Below, one piece after another: positions 48,048-57,101 of a stretch of DNA of 64,000 bases. Location of the stretch: NCBI RefSeq assembly GCF_008728965.1, contig NZ_VSMC01000003.1, positions 1-64,000 on the forward strand. Reading direction: 5' to 3'. The position numbers were made by a program, and so were the translations under genes. The notes under the pieces were generated by a model that had not been told where the DNA came from, did no database searches, and saw only the letters and a program-made list of their open reading frames with translations. Origin of the DNA: Heminiphilus faecis. Lineage in GTDB: Bacteria > Bacteroidota > Bacteroidia > Bacteroidales > Muribaculaceae. How positions within the stretch are numbered: the stretch's first letter is position 1; the number at the start of each line of letters is the position of its first letter.

Positions 48048-49316
48048 ATGAAAGTTGACGTTTTGCTCGGGCTCCAGTGGGGCGATGAAGGGAAAGGAAA
48101 AGTAGTTGACGTACTTACACCGCGTTATGACGTAGTGGCCCGTTTTCAGGGCGGTCCAAACGCAGGTCACACCCTTGAGTTTGAAGGTAAGAAATACGTA
48201 CTCCGTTCAATACCGTCGGGAATATTTCAACACGGACAGACCAACATAATAGGCAACGGCGTGGTACTTGACCCAGTTCTCTTCCGCGAAGAAGCTGAAG
48301 CTCTCGAAAAGAGCGGTATTAAACTGAAAGAAGTGCTCAAACTGTCCAAGAAAGCCCATCTGATCATGCCTACACACCGCCTTCTTGACGCAGCTAACGA
48401 AAAAGCCAAAGGAGGAGCCAAAATAGGCACCACAGGCAAAGGCATAGGCCCGACTTACACCGATAAAGTGAGCCGCAACGGTCTGCGACTCGGCGACGTA
48501 TGCCATAACTTTGACCAAAAATACAACTCCGCGCGCAACCGTCATGTGGCCATGCTTAACTCCATGGGAGAGAACCCCGACTTCAGTGAGCTCGAAGCTA
48601 AATGGCTTGACGCGGTGGAATACCTCAAAAGCTACGACATAATCGACAGCGAACACTTCATAAACAAAGCTTTGAAAGATGGCAAGAGCGTGCTGTGCGA
48701 GGGTGCACAAGGCACTCTGCTTGACGTAGACTTCGGAAGCTATCCGTTTGTCACATCAAGCAATACGGTATGTGCCGGCGCATGTACGGGTCTTGGAGTG
48801 GCTCCTAACAGAATCGGTGAGGTATTCGGTATTTTCAAAGCATATTGTACGCGTGTAGGATCAGGCCCCTTCCCCACCGAACTTTTTGACGAGACAGGCA
48901 AGCGCATACGCGATCTCGGTCATGAATACGGAGCTGTCACCGGCCGCGAACGCCGCTGCGGATGGATTGACCTCGTGGCTCTGAAGTATGCCATCATGAT
49001 CAATGGCGTAACCCAACTCATCATGATGAAAAGCGACGTACTTGATGACTTTGACGAGATAAAAGCATGCGTGGCATATGAAATAAACGGCAATCGCGTG
49101 GATGACTTTCCTTTCTCCATCGAAGATGACACAATCACTCCGGTATATGTGACTATGCCCGGCTGGAAAACCGACATGACCGCATTTAAGAGCGAAGACG
49201 AATTTCCCCGTCAGTTCAAGGATTATATCGAATTTCTTGAAAAAGAGCTTGAGACACCCATAACCATCGTGTCGATAGGCCCGGACCGCGAACAGACAAT
49301 AATACGCAAACGCTAA
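48048..49316 (+). CDS. purA: Adenylosuccinate synthetase
   Basis: A 422-residue GTP-dependent enzyme joining IMP and aspartate in AMP synthesis. GLQWGDEGKGKVVDVL near residues 8-23 holds the catalytic Asp and P-loop; GGPNAGHTLEFEGK, GTTGKGIGPTYTDKVSRNGLR near 128-148, EGAQGTLLDVDFGSYPFVTSSN near 222-243, and VTGRERRCGWIDLVALKYA near 298-316 are all present. Full length. Confidence 0.97.
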   Translation: MKVDVLLGLQWGDEGKGKVVDVLTPRYDVVARFQGGPNAGHTLEFEGKKYVLRSIPSGIFQHGQTNIIGNGVVLDPVLFREEAEALEKSGIKLKEVLKLSKKAHLIMPTHRLLDAANEKAKGGAKIGTTGKGIGPTYTDKVSRNGLRLGDVCHNFDQKYNSARNRHVAMLNSMGENPDFSELEAKWLDAVEYLKSYDIIDSEHFINKALKDGKSVLCEGAQGTLLDVDFGSYPFVTSSNTVCAGACTGLGVAPNRIGEVFGIFKAYCTRVGSGPFPTELFDETGKRIRDLGHEYGAVTGRERRCGWIDLVALKYAIMINGVTQLIMMKSDVLDDFDEIKACVAYEINGNRVDDFPFSIEDDTITPVYVTMPGWKTDMTAFKSEDEFPRQFKDYIEFLEKELETPITIVSIGPDREQTIIRKR

Positions 49317-49331
49317 ACCATCGCTTGACAT

Positions 49332-50579
49332 ATGGCAAAAGTAAGACCGTTCAGAGGAGTACGCCCTCCACGCAAATTTGTGACTGAAGTAGCTTCCCGG
49401 CCCTATGACGTACTGAATTCCGAAGAAGCCCGGGCTGAAGCCGAGGGAAATGAAAAATCGCTCTATCATATCATAAAGCCCGAGATAGATTTCGAACCCG
49501 GCACTGACGAACATGATCCGAAAGTATACAACAAAGCTGTAGACAACTTCAACGCCTTTCAACAAAAAGGATGGCTTGTTCAGGACGAAAAACCCCTTTA
49601 CTACATTTACGCCCAGACTATGGACGGACGCACTCAGTACGGTTTCGTCATAGCGGCCAACGTTGACGACTATATGGAATGGCGTATCAAGAAGCACGAG
49701 CTTACCCGTCGTGACAAAGAAGAAGACCGAATGAAACACGTTCGCATCAACAACGCCAATATAGAGCCGGTATTCTTCGCTTTTCCCGACAACGACGAAC
49801 TCGAGAAAATAATACGCGATGTCACTTCCGGAGAAGCTGAATATGACTTCACTGCACCCGACGGCTTCGGCCATCACTTCTGGGTCATTAATGACGACGT
49901 GCTGATAAACCGCATAACCGAATTGTTTGACGCCATACCCGCATTGTATATAGCCGACGGTCATCACCGCACTGCCGCAGCGGCTCTTGTGGGCAATGAA
50001 AAGGCCCGTCAAAATCCCGTTCACACCGGAAGCGAAGAGTATAATTACTTTCTTGCAGTAGCGTTTCCGGCTTCGCATCTAAAGATTATAGATTACAACA
50101 GGGTAGTCAAAGATCTTAACGGATTGACACCGTCTGAATTTATCAAAGCGCTTGACAAAGACTTTATCGTTGAAGAAAAAGGCGAAACCGAATATCGTCC
50201 CGAAAGACTTCATAACTTCTCGCTTTATGTCGACGGCAAGTGGTACAGCATGACCGCACGCGAAGGCACCTATGATGACAACGATCCTATCGGACAACTT
50301 GATGTGACAATATCAAGCGACCTGATACTGCGTGATATTCTCGGCATACATGATTTAAGAAGCGACAAGCGCATAGACTTCGTAGGTGGCATTAGAGGTC
50401 TCGGAGAACTTAAACGCAGAGTGGACTCCGGCGAGATGAAAATGGCGCTCGCGCTCTATCCTGTGTCAATGGCTCAGCTTATGAACATTGCCGATACTGG
50501 CAATATCATGCCACCCAAAACTACATGGTTTGAACCTAAGTTGAGATCGGGCCTTGTCATACACAAGCTCGACGACTGA
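49332..50579 (+). CDS. DUF1015 family protein
   Basis: A 415-residue soluble protein: VRPFRGVRPPRKFVTEVASRPYDVLN at the N-terminus, NAFQQKGWLVQDEKPLYYIYAQ, and ALYIADGHHRTAAAAL near residues 211-226, the DGHHR core of DUF1015. The family is common in anaerobes and often sits near serine or purine genes; structure suggests a nucleotide- or HPr-kinase-like fold, function unproven. Located 15 bases after purA in one operon. Confidence 0.85.
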   Translation: MAKVRPFRGVRPPRKFVTEVASRPYDVLNSEEARAEAEGNEKSLYHIIKPEIDFEPGTDEHDPKVYNKAVDNFNAFQQKGWLVQDEKPLYYIYAQTMDGRTQYGFVIAANVDDYMEWRIKKHELTRRDKEEDRMKHVRINNANIEPVFFAFPDNDELEKIIRDVTSGEAEYDFTAPDGFGHHFWVINDDVLINRITELFDAIPALYIADGHHRTAAAALVGNEKARQNPVHTGSEEYNYFLAVAFPASHLKIIDYNRVVKDLNGLTPSEFIKALDKDFIVEEKGETEYRPERLHNFSLYVDGKWYSMTAREGTYDDNDPIGQLDVTISSDLILRDILGIHDLRSDKRIDFVGGIRGLGELKRRVDSGEMKMALALYPVSMAQLMNIADTGNIMPPKTTWFEPKLRSGLVIHKLDD

Positions 50580-50583
50580 CTGT

Positions 50584-51024
50584 ATGTCGGACAGCAGCAT
50601 GGTTCATAACGGCACTGTCGCAGACATCACACTACATGGATTGAAGATAGCGCTTCACGAAGACAGCGGGCAATGCAGCTCATGTTCGATAAAATCGTTT
50701 TGCAAACCGCACGAGCACGATAAAGATAATCGGAATATTATTGACGTTACTATATCGGCAACCGATAAGTTCAGCATCGGTGATGAAGTGACGGTATATT
50801 GTTCCGAACGGCAACAGACGGCAGCCATGATTCTGTCATTGGCGTTGCCGTGTCTATTGCTCGTAGCGGCAGTGCTGACAGCACTTGCGGCAGATATCAG
50901 TGAAGGCAAGTCAGCTTGTTGCGGACTCGCAGTGACAGTAGCGTATTATGCTCTGCTATATGCCTTTCGCCGTAAGCTAAGGAAAAGATTCAACAGAATG
51001 AAGATATGTCACCGGTTATCATAG
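50584..51024 (+). CDS. rseC: RseC/SoxR-reducing-system family protein
   Basis: About 146 residues. The N-terminal domain has a Cys cluster (CSSCSIKSFC near residues 30-39), followed by two membrane helices (MILSLALPCLLLVAAVLTAL and LAVTVAYYALLYAF). RseC-like proteins precede the rnf genes in Bacteroidales and may deliver electrons or help cluster assembly. The ATG at 50584 follows the DUF1015 stop by 4 bases. The 3' end overlaps rnfB by 19 bases. Confidence 0.85.
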   Translation: MSDSSMVHNGTVADITLHGLKIALHEDSGQCSSCSIKSFCKPHEHDKDNRNIIDVTISATDKFSIGDEVTVYCSERQQTAAMILSLALPCLLLVAAVLTALAADISEGKSACCGLAVTVAYYALLYAFRRKLRKRFNRMKICHRLS

Positions 51025-51872
51025 CCATTATAGTACTTGGAACCACCGGCATAGCAGGAGCAGTCATATTATATGCGGTGGCCAAAAAGTTTTATGTAAA
51101 TGAAGACCCGAGAATAGCACTTATAGAAGAACTGCTGCCGGGAGCCAATTGCGGGGGATGCGGGCGTTCCGGATGCCATGATTTCGCATGTGCATGTGCG
51201 GCGGCCTCATCACTTGACAACCTCGTATGCCCCGGAGCGGGAACGGAAGTCATGACAAAAATCGGCGACATCGTAGGACTCGCTCCCTCGACAGCCAAAG
51301 CAAAGATAGCCGTACTACATTGCAACGGTTCTTGTGCAAACCGTCCGGTAACTTCAACATATGACGGCGCCAAATCATGTGCGATACTCGGAAACCTTTA
51401 TATCGGGGCAAGCGACTGCGCATACGGATGTCTCGGACAAGGCGACTGTGTGGCTTCATGCCGATGGAATGCCATACACATGGATCCGCTGACGGGTCTG
51501 CCGGTTATTGACTCCGAATTGTGTACCGGTTGCGGAGCTTGCACCGCCGTATGTCCCCGTCATATAATAGAGTTGCGCGACAAAGGGCCTAAAGGCCGAC
51601 GCGTATGGGTAGCCTGTGCCAACAAAGAACGCGGAGCCCTTGCCCTTAAAGAGTGTAAGGCCGCTTGTATCGGATGTTCGAAATGCCGCAAGATATGTCC
51701 ACATGATGCAATAACGGTCGAAAACAATCTGTCATATATTGATTCCTCAAAGTGTAAATTGTGCCGAAAGTGCGAGGCTGTATGTCCTACAGGCTCCATA
51801 ATAGACAGCGGCTTCCCGCTCACGCTAAAGGAGATGGAAGCACTCGCAGCGACACGACATCAACAAAAATAA
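51006..51872 (+). CDS. rnfB: Rnf complex subunit B (iron-sulfur protein)
   Basis: A 288-residue subunit with one membrane anchor (IIAIIVLGTTGIAGAVILYAVA), the GANCGGCGRSGCHDF four-cysteine domain near residues 45-59, and several ferredoxin-type 4Fe-4S motifs (CTGCGACTAVCPRHI, CIGCSKCRKICPHDA, CKLCRKCEAVCPTGS). RnfB takes electrons from reduced ferredoxin and passes them into the complex, which pumps Na+ or H+ while reducing NAD+. It lies in the usual Bacteroidales order RseC-B-C-D-G-E-A. Confidence 0.95.
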   Translation: MSPVIIAIIVLGTTGIAGAVILYAVAKKFYVNEDPRIALIEELLPGANCGGCGRSGCHDFACACAAASSLDNLVCPGAGTEVMTKIGDIVGLAPSTAKAKIAVLHCNGSCANRPVTSTYDGAKSCAILGNLYIGASDCAYGCLGQGDCVASCRWNAIHMDPLTGLPVIDSELCTGCGACTAVCPRHIIELRDKGPKGRRVWVACANKERGALALKECKAACIGCSKCRKICPHDAITVENNLSYIDSSKCKLCRKCEAVCPTGSIIDSGFPLTLKEMEALAATRHQQK

Positions 51873-51878
51873 GCCGGC

Positions 51879-53234
51879 ATGTCACATACATTTCATAAAG
51901 GAGGCGTGCATCCTCCCGAAAATAAGATTACAGCTTCGTGCCATATAATAGAAGTAGAGCTCCCGAGAGAGGTTGTAGTGACATTCTCACAACATATCGG
52001 AGCCATGGCCGTTTGTTGCCGTAGCAAAGGCGAGCATGTGAAACGCGGCGATCTGATAGCAAAGGCATCAGGCTTTGTATCGGCCAACGTGCACACACCG
52101 ATATCGGGTACAGTGACACGCTTGGACAAATGGAAAACGGCATTTGGCTATGCTGCCGACACAGTAACCATAGTAGCTGATGACGAAGACCATGCCGGTG
52201 ACATGGCATCCATAGCCGGAAGAGAAACGCTGCGTACGGCCAAAGAAGTGGCATCACTGTCTGATAAAGATATTGTGGAAATAATAGACAATGCCGGAAT
52301 AGTGGGCCTCGGCGGGGCGGCATTTCCCACAAAAGTGAAGCTGTCGCCTCCATCCGGAATGAACGCCGACATGCTTCTTATCAACGGTGTGGAGTGCGAA
52401 CCGTATCTAACCAACGACCATGCTCTGATGCTAGCCGCTCCCCAAAAGATACTCGACGGAATAAAACTGCTTATGAAAGCGGCCGGAACAGACCGAGCCG
52501 TGATAGGTATAGAACGCAACAAGGATGACGCCATAAAGCTTTTCGAAAAGCTTACAACCGGCGATCCCTCAATATCGGTTGCAGCCCTTGATGTAAAATA
52601 TCCTCAAGGAAGTGAAAAACAACTTATCAAGGCTGTAACAGGCCGGGAAGTACCATCAGGAGCCCTGCCGATAGCCGCCGGAGTCATAGTACATAACGTG
52701 GCTACGGCATATGCCGTATACGAAGCCGTGTATCTCGGCAAACCGCTCATCGAACGTATAATAACCGTAACAGGACCATCGGTAAAACGACCGGGCAATT
52801 ATAACGTACCTATAGGTATGAATATAGCGGACCTCGTGGACATAGCCGGCGGAGTACCGGCCGACACAGGTAAAATAATACTCGGCGGCCCCATGATGGG
52901 CCGCGCGGTGGTATCGCTCGACGCCCCTACCATAAAAGGTGTGTCAGGCATACTTATGTTGCCCTATGACAAATCGCATCGTGATGCCGTACAGCCCTGC
53001 ATACGGTGTGCAGCCTGTGTCGACGCATGCCCGATGGGGCTTGAACCCTATCGACTCGCCACATTATCACGTCATAAAATGTGGGATGAAGCGGAAGACG
53101 ACAAAATCATCAACTGTATCGAGTGTGGATGCTGCAGCTATTCATGTCCATCGTCCCGTCCCATACTAGATTATATAAGATTAGGTAAAACCACCGTCGG
53201 CAGCATAATACGAGACCGACAGTCAAAAAAATAA
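51879..53234 (+). CDS. rnfC: Rnf complex subunit C (NADH/FMN-binding)
   Basis: A 451-residue peripheral subunit. The N-terminal barrel-sandwich segment has GGVHPPENKITAS, the flavin/NADH-binding part has GIVGLGGAAFPTKVKL and INGVECEPYLTNDHALM near residues 140-190, and two 4Fe-4S motifs occur near the end (CIRCAACVDACPMGLEPYR and CIECGCCSYSCPSSRP). It reduces NAD+ with electrons from RnfB. Gene spacing is 6 bases from rnfB. Confidence 0.95.
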   Translation: MSHTFHKGGVHPPENKITASCHIIEVELPREVVVTFSQHIGAMAVCCRSKGEHVKRGDLIAKASGFVSANVHTPISGTVTRLDKWKTAFGYAADTVTIVADDEDHAGDMASIAGRETLRTAKEVASLSDKDIVEIIDNAGIVGLGGAAFPTKVKLSPPSGMNADMLLINGVECEPYLTNDHALMLAAPQKILDGIKLLMKAAGTDRAVIGIERNKDDAIKLFEKLTTGDPSISVAALDVKYPQGSEKQLIKAVTGREVPSGALPIAAGVIVHNVATAYAVYEAVYLGKPLIERIITVTGPSVKRPGNYNVPIGMNIADLVDIAGGVPADTGKIILGGPMMGRAVVSLDAPTIKGVSGILMLPYDKSHRDAVQPCIRCAACVDACPMGLEPYRLATLSRHKMWDEAEDDKIINCIECGCCSYSCPSSRPILDYIRLGKTTVGSIIRDRQSKK

Positions 53235-53238
53235 ATGT

Positions 53239-54195
53239 ATGGCACAACTGCTTACCGTTTCGGCATCGCCGCATATTCATACAAAGCGCACCGTCGCGGG
53301 CTGCATGCGCCATGTGACGATAGCACTGCTCCCGGCCGCCGCATGCGCACTGTATTTCTTCGGAATAGGCGCGTTAATAGTCATAGCCACATCAATAGCG
53401 GCATGTGCAGCCACAGAATACATAATAAACCGATGGATGCTTCGGCGACCGTCGACACTCGCTGACGGCAGCGCCATACTGACAGGACTCCTGCTCGCGT
53501 TCAATCTGCCGTCCAATCTGCCGGTATGGGCGGTAATCATCGGTTCGGTCGTGGCTATCGGCATCGGAAAAATGGCATTCGGAGGCCTCGGCTGCAATAT
53601 ATGGAACCCGGCTCTTGTTGGACGCGTATTTCTGCTCATATCTTTTCCCGTACAGATGACATCTTGGCCACTGCCGTTGGTAAACCGCAGCGAATACTTC
53701 GACGCAGTCACAGGAGCCACCACACTGGGCATACTGAAACTCGGCGAGGCAGACTCCGCGTCAATTGACATATTGGCCAGCGCAACCGGTGCCATAGGCG
53801 GCTCACTTGGCGAAGTGAGTGCGATAGCACTGCTCATAGGCTTCATATATCTGTTGTGCATGAAAGTCATAACTTGGCATATACCGGTATCAATACTCGG
53901 CACTGTTGCCCTGTTTACCCTCTGTATAGGAGGCAATCTCGCGGTAGAACTCCTCTCAGGCGGTCTGATGCTCGGGGCGTGCTTTATGGCAACCGATTAT
54001 GTCACCTCACCCATGTCGAAAAAGGGCATGCTTATATTCGGCGTCATGATAGGCCTGATAACAGTCATAATACGCCGCTGGGGGGCTTACCCGGAAGGAG
54101 TATCTTTTGCCATACTGCTCATGAACGGTTTCGTACCGCTCATAGACCGATATATAAAACCACGTAAATTCGGAGAAAGGAGGTCGAAGTCATGA
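53239..54195 (+). CDS. rnfD: Rnf complex subunit D
   Basis: A 318-residue membrane protein with about nine helices. VSASPHIHTKRTVAGCMRHV at the start, GGLGCNIWNPALVGRVFLLI, and DAVTGATTLGILK near residues 155-167, where the Thr of TGATTLG is the covalent FMN site in RnfD/NqrB. With RnfG it carries electrons in the membrane. Confidence 0.95.
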   Translation: MAQLLTVSASPHIHTKRTVAGCMRHVTIALLPAAACALYFFGIGALIVIATSIAACAATEYIINRWMLRRPSTLADGSAILTGLLLAFNLPSNLPVWAVIIGSVVAIGIGKMAFGGLGCNIWNPALVGRVFLLISFPVQMTSWPLPLVNRSEYFDAVTGATTLGILKLGEADSASIDILASATGAIGGSLGEVSAIALLIGFIYLLCMKVITWHIPVSILGTVALFTLCIGGNLAVELLSGGLMLGACFMATDYVTSPMSKKGMLIFGVMIGLITVIIRRWGAYPEGVSFAILLMNGFVPLIDRYIKPRKFGERRSKS

Positions 54196-54803
54196 AAAAG
54201 CTACCCTCAACCCTTACATACATGACTGTATCGCTCGGAGTTATCACGATAGTGGCCGGGGCATTGCTCGCTTGGGTGCATGAGATAACCGCCGCACCTA
54301 TAGCAGAAGCGGCGCAACGCAAGCAAGTCGAAGCCATACGGGCGGTATTGCCGGAATTTGACAACGACCCCACCTCACAAAAGGTCACGTGGACTCCTAT
54401 GGCCGGCTCGGAGCCTTTTATGATATTTCCGGCATACAAAGGCAACACCTTTGCAGGTGCGGCAGTAGAAGGTTATTCGCTTAACGGATTCTCTGGTGAA
54501 GTACGCATTATGTACGGCTTCAATGCAGCTGGCGATATCACCGGTTACGAAGTGCTGTCACATGCCGAGACACCGGGTCTCGGCGCTAAAATGAACGAAT
54601 GGTTTCGCACGGATATGGGCCGCAGGTCAGTCATAGGCAAGAATCCCGCAAGGACATCAATGTATGTCACCAAGGACCCCGGTGGAGAAATCGATGCCAT
54701 AACAGCCGCCACAATTTCGTCGCGGGCATTTCTGTCTACCCTGCGCGAATGTTATGACGCTTTTGTATATTACAAAACTGAAAAAACGGTATCTAATGAA
54801 TAA
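54192..54803 (+). CDS. rnfG: Rnf complex subunit G (flavoprotein)
   Basis: A 203-residue protein: one N-terminal membrane helix (VSLGVITIVAGALLAWV) and a periplasmic FMN-binding domain with ETPGLGAKM near residues 129-137 and DAITAATISSRAFLSTL near 165-181, containing the Thr expected to carry covalent FMN. It overlaps rnfD by four bases. Confidence 0.93.
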   Translation: MKKLPSTLTYMTVSLGVITIVAGALLAWVHEITAAPIAEAAQRKQVEAIRAVLPEFDNDPTSQKVTWTPMAGSEPFMIFPAYKGNTFAGAAVEGYSLNGFSGEVRIMYGFNAAGDITGYEVLSHAETPGLGAKMNEWFRTDMGRRSVIGKNPARTSMYVTKDPGGEIDAITAATISSRAFLSTLRECYDAFVYYKTEKTVSNE

Positions 54804-55389
54804 ACTGCGCATCATATACAACGGTCTTGTTACCGAAAATCCGACATTTGTGCTGTTGCTCGGCATGTGTCCCACACTCGGCACAACAGGCTCCGCCATA
54901 ACTGGACTCTCCATGGGTCTGGCCACCTCGGGAGTGCTTGTGTGCTCAAACGCCGCTATATCAGCAATAAAGAATATGGTGCCCGACAAGGTACGCATAC
55001 CGGCCTACATAGTGGTCATAGCCACCTTTGTCACTCTGCTTCAGATGTTCATGCAGGCCTACCTGCCCTCTCTCAACGAAAGCCTCGGCATATTCATACC
55101 GCTCATCGTCGTTAACTGCATACTTCTCGGACGCGCCGAGGCTTATGCCTCGCGCCACTCGGTCATCGACTCGGTCTTTGACGGCATAGGCATAGGATGC
55201 GGCTTCACCGTAGCGCTGACACTGCTCGGCAGCATACGCGAACTGCTCGGCACCGGCACTGTGTTTGGCGCACGCATATTTCCCGAAACATACGGGTCGC
55301 TCGTATTCGTACTCGCACCGGGAGCTTTCATAGCGCTGGGGTTTCTCATCGCCATAATAAACCATGTACGTAACCGCAATAAGTCATGA
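54796..55389 (+). CDS. rnfE: Rnf complex subunit E
   Basis: About 197 residues from the ATG at 54796 (MNKLRIIYNGLVTENPTFVLLLGMCPTLGTT), which overlaps rnfG by 8 bases; an upstream ATG at 54754 would overlap more. Six hydrophobic helices; NCILLGRAEAYASRHSVIDSVFDGIGIG is the NqrD/RnfE signature. With RnfA it forms the ion-conducting core and holds an iron-sulfur centre between them. Confidence 0.94.
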   Translation: MNKLRIIYNGLVTENPTFVLLLGMCPTLGTTGSAITGLSMGLATSGVLVCSNAAISAIKNMVPDKVRIPAYIVVIATFVTLLQMFMQAYLPSLNESLGIFIPLIVVNCILLGRAEAYASRHSVIDSVFDGIGIGCGFTVALTLLGSIRELLGTGTVFGARIFPETYGSLVFVLAPGAFIALGFLIAIINHVRNRNKS

Positions 55390-55967
55390 TCACATACATA
55401 TCCATAATAATAACCGCAATATTTGTCAATAATATTGTTTTTGCCCAGTTTCTCGGCATATGTCCGTTTCTTGGAGTGTCGAAAAAACTAAGTTCAGCGG
55501 CCGGTATGGGAGCCGCCGTAACTTTTGTCATGGCCCTCGCGACCTGTGTGACATGGTTGCTTCAGAAGTATGTGCTTGATGTATTCGGACTTGGCTACAT
55601 GCAAACCATATTGTTTATACTTGTAATAGCCGCACTTGTACAGATGCTCGAGATAATACTCAAGAAAATAGCGCCAGCACTGTATAGTGCGCTCGGCGTT
55701 TTTTTGCCGCTTATAACTACCAACTGCGCCGTACTCGGAGTAGCCATACTTGTGACGCAGAAAGGCCTTTCGCTGGGTGAGTCACTGGTCTATGCGGTAG
55801 CTACCGCTTTGGGCTTCACACTTGCACTGGTACTTTTTGCCGGTATACGCGAACGGCTCGCACTTACCGAAGTACCGTCACCGATGCGTGGCATCCCCAT
55901 AGCCCTTATCTGCGCCGGGCTTCTCGCAATGGCATTCATGGGCTTTGCCGGTATATCGGTAGGCTAA
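55386..55967 (+). CDS. rnfA: Rnf complex subunit A
   Basis: A 193-residue six-helix membrane protein: VNNIVFAQFLGICPFLGVSKKL and LGVFLPLITTNCAVLGVAIL are the RnfA/NqrE signatures, with conserved Cys near the centre. It overlaps rnfE by four bases and ends the operon. All six Rnf subunits are present, so the complex is complete. Confidence 0.95.
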   Translation: MITYISIIITAIFVNNIVFAQFLGICPFLGVSKKLSSAAGMGAAVTFVMALATCVTWLLQKYVLDVFGLGYMQTILFILVIAALVQMLEIILKKIAPALYSALGVFLPLITTNCAVLGVAILVTQKGLSLGESLVYAVATALGFTLALVLFAGIRERLALTEVPSPMRGIPIALICAGLLAMAFMGFAGISVG

Positions 55968-56045
55968 TTGCAGGCTTAAATCAAAATATTTGTTAAAAAA
56001 AAATCAAAATAAAACAAATACGATAAACAAGGTAATTCTATTGAC

Positions 56046-56053
56046 TATCTTTG
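56046..56053 (+). promoter_or_regulatory. Promoter -7 element before the lipoprotein gene
   Basis: TATCTTTG, 31 bases before the ATG at 56085; the -33 box is weak. Confidence 0.5.
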
Positions 56054-56084
56054 TGAGGCATAAACCATTCATTATTGCCTTGAC

Positions 56085-57101
56085 ATGAATATAGTACACG
56101 CACCATTCAAGTTCTTGTTGCTCTGCGCATTATCGACAGTCATTGCAGCATGCAACGACGATGTATTTATCGATGACACCAAGCCTTCGGCCGAAAAGCT
56201 CACGCTTGACGGCAGCGGAGCCACGGCATCGTTAACGTTTCAGACCGACCTTCTTACCGCTCTTAATGTAAATACGCCATATGATTTTACACATCAGGTA
56301 TATTATAGCGCCGACGGAAAAGTAGTGCGTGAGAGCGAAGGTTATACCATACCCATAATAGATAGGACAGCATCTTATATTCAGACTAAATATGTCGAGG
56401 TCACCACTGAGGATGACCTGTCGTTTAAAGTGGAACTGAACGGCAATGAGATAACACTGACAGAACTTGACAATCCATACGGCATTAGTATGACCGGACA
56501 TATAGAACTTGAATATGAATACAAGATAGATGACATCACATTCAGCATCAGTCCGGCCCAACCGTCATTATACCGCATAACCGATATAACCTACAATTCC
56601 GACAGAGGCATTGACTTTGAGACCCGGTCTATAACGTCGCCTGTACTTACGTATATAAACAGCACTCCCAACACTTCATACACGAAAGTGACCCCGGGTA
56701 AAAACAGGCCCATGCAAGTGCTATTTAATATTGACAAACGCTCGATAGAATTTACCGAAGAAATGCCGGAGGTAGAAATTCCCACCTATCCGCTTATAGA
56801 CGAAGTAGACGGCATATACATGCCGGGGTTTCACGGTATAAAGGTCAGGTTTTCTACTGAAACGATAAAAATGGACCCGCTTGACCCCGAATTCAACAAG
56901 ACTTATAGCACGGAAGTAGAGCCGTATTCCTCAAAGCAGGCCATACTTAGGACCGACTTCGGCATAGCCCGGGCCTACGGCAATATACGCGCAGTCAACA
57001 CCTTGTCGGGAAGGGAAATAGACATCGCGTTTACAGTGGGGGTATCTCAGCCTTTCTTGTTTAATCTTAAATGGATAGATATACCTTATGAAGAAGAATA
57101 A
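56085..57101 (+). CDS. Lipoprotein of unknown function
   Basis: A 338-residue lipoprotein: leader FLLLCALSTVIAACND with the lipobox Cys near residue 23. The mature part looks all-beta, with SGATASLTFQTDLLTALNVN resembling a BACON-like domain and later repeated Asp/Thr-rich strands. I do not recognise the family. Its stop overlaps the start of the PagL-like gene by 14 bases, so the two are made together and probably act at the outer membrane. Confidence 0.7.
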   Translation: MNIVHAPFKFLLLCALSTVIAACNDDVFIDDTKPSAEKLTLDGSGATASLTFQTDLLTALNVNTPYDFTHQVYYSADGKVVRESEGYTIPIIDRTASYIQTKYVEVTTEDDLSFKVELNGNEITLTELDNPYGISMTGHIELEYEYKIDDITFSISPAQPSLYRITDITYNSDRGIDFETRSITSPVLTYINSTPNTSYTKVTPGKNRPMQVLFNIDKRSIEFTEEMPEVEIPTYPLIDEVDGIYMPGFHGIKVRFSTETIKMDPLDPEFNKTYSTEVEPYSSKQAILRTDFGIARAYGNIRAVNTLSGREIDIAFTVGVSQPFLFNLKWIDIPYEEE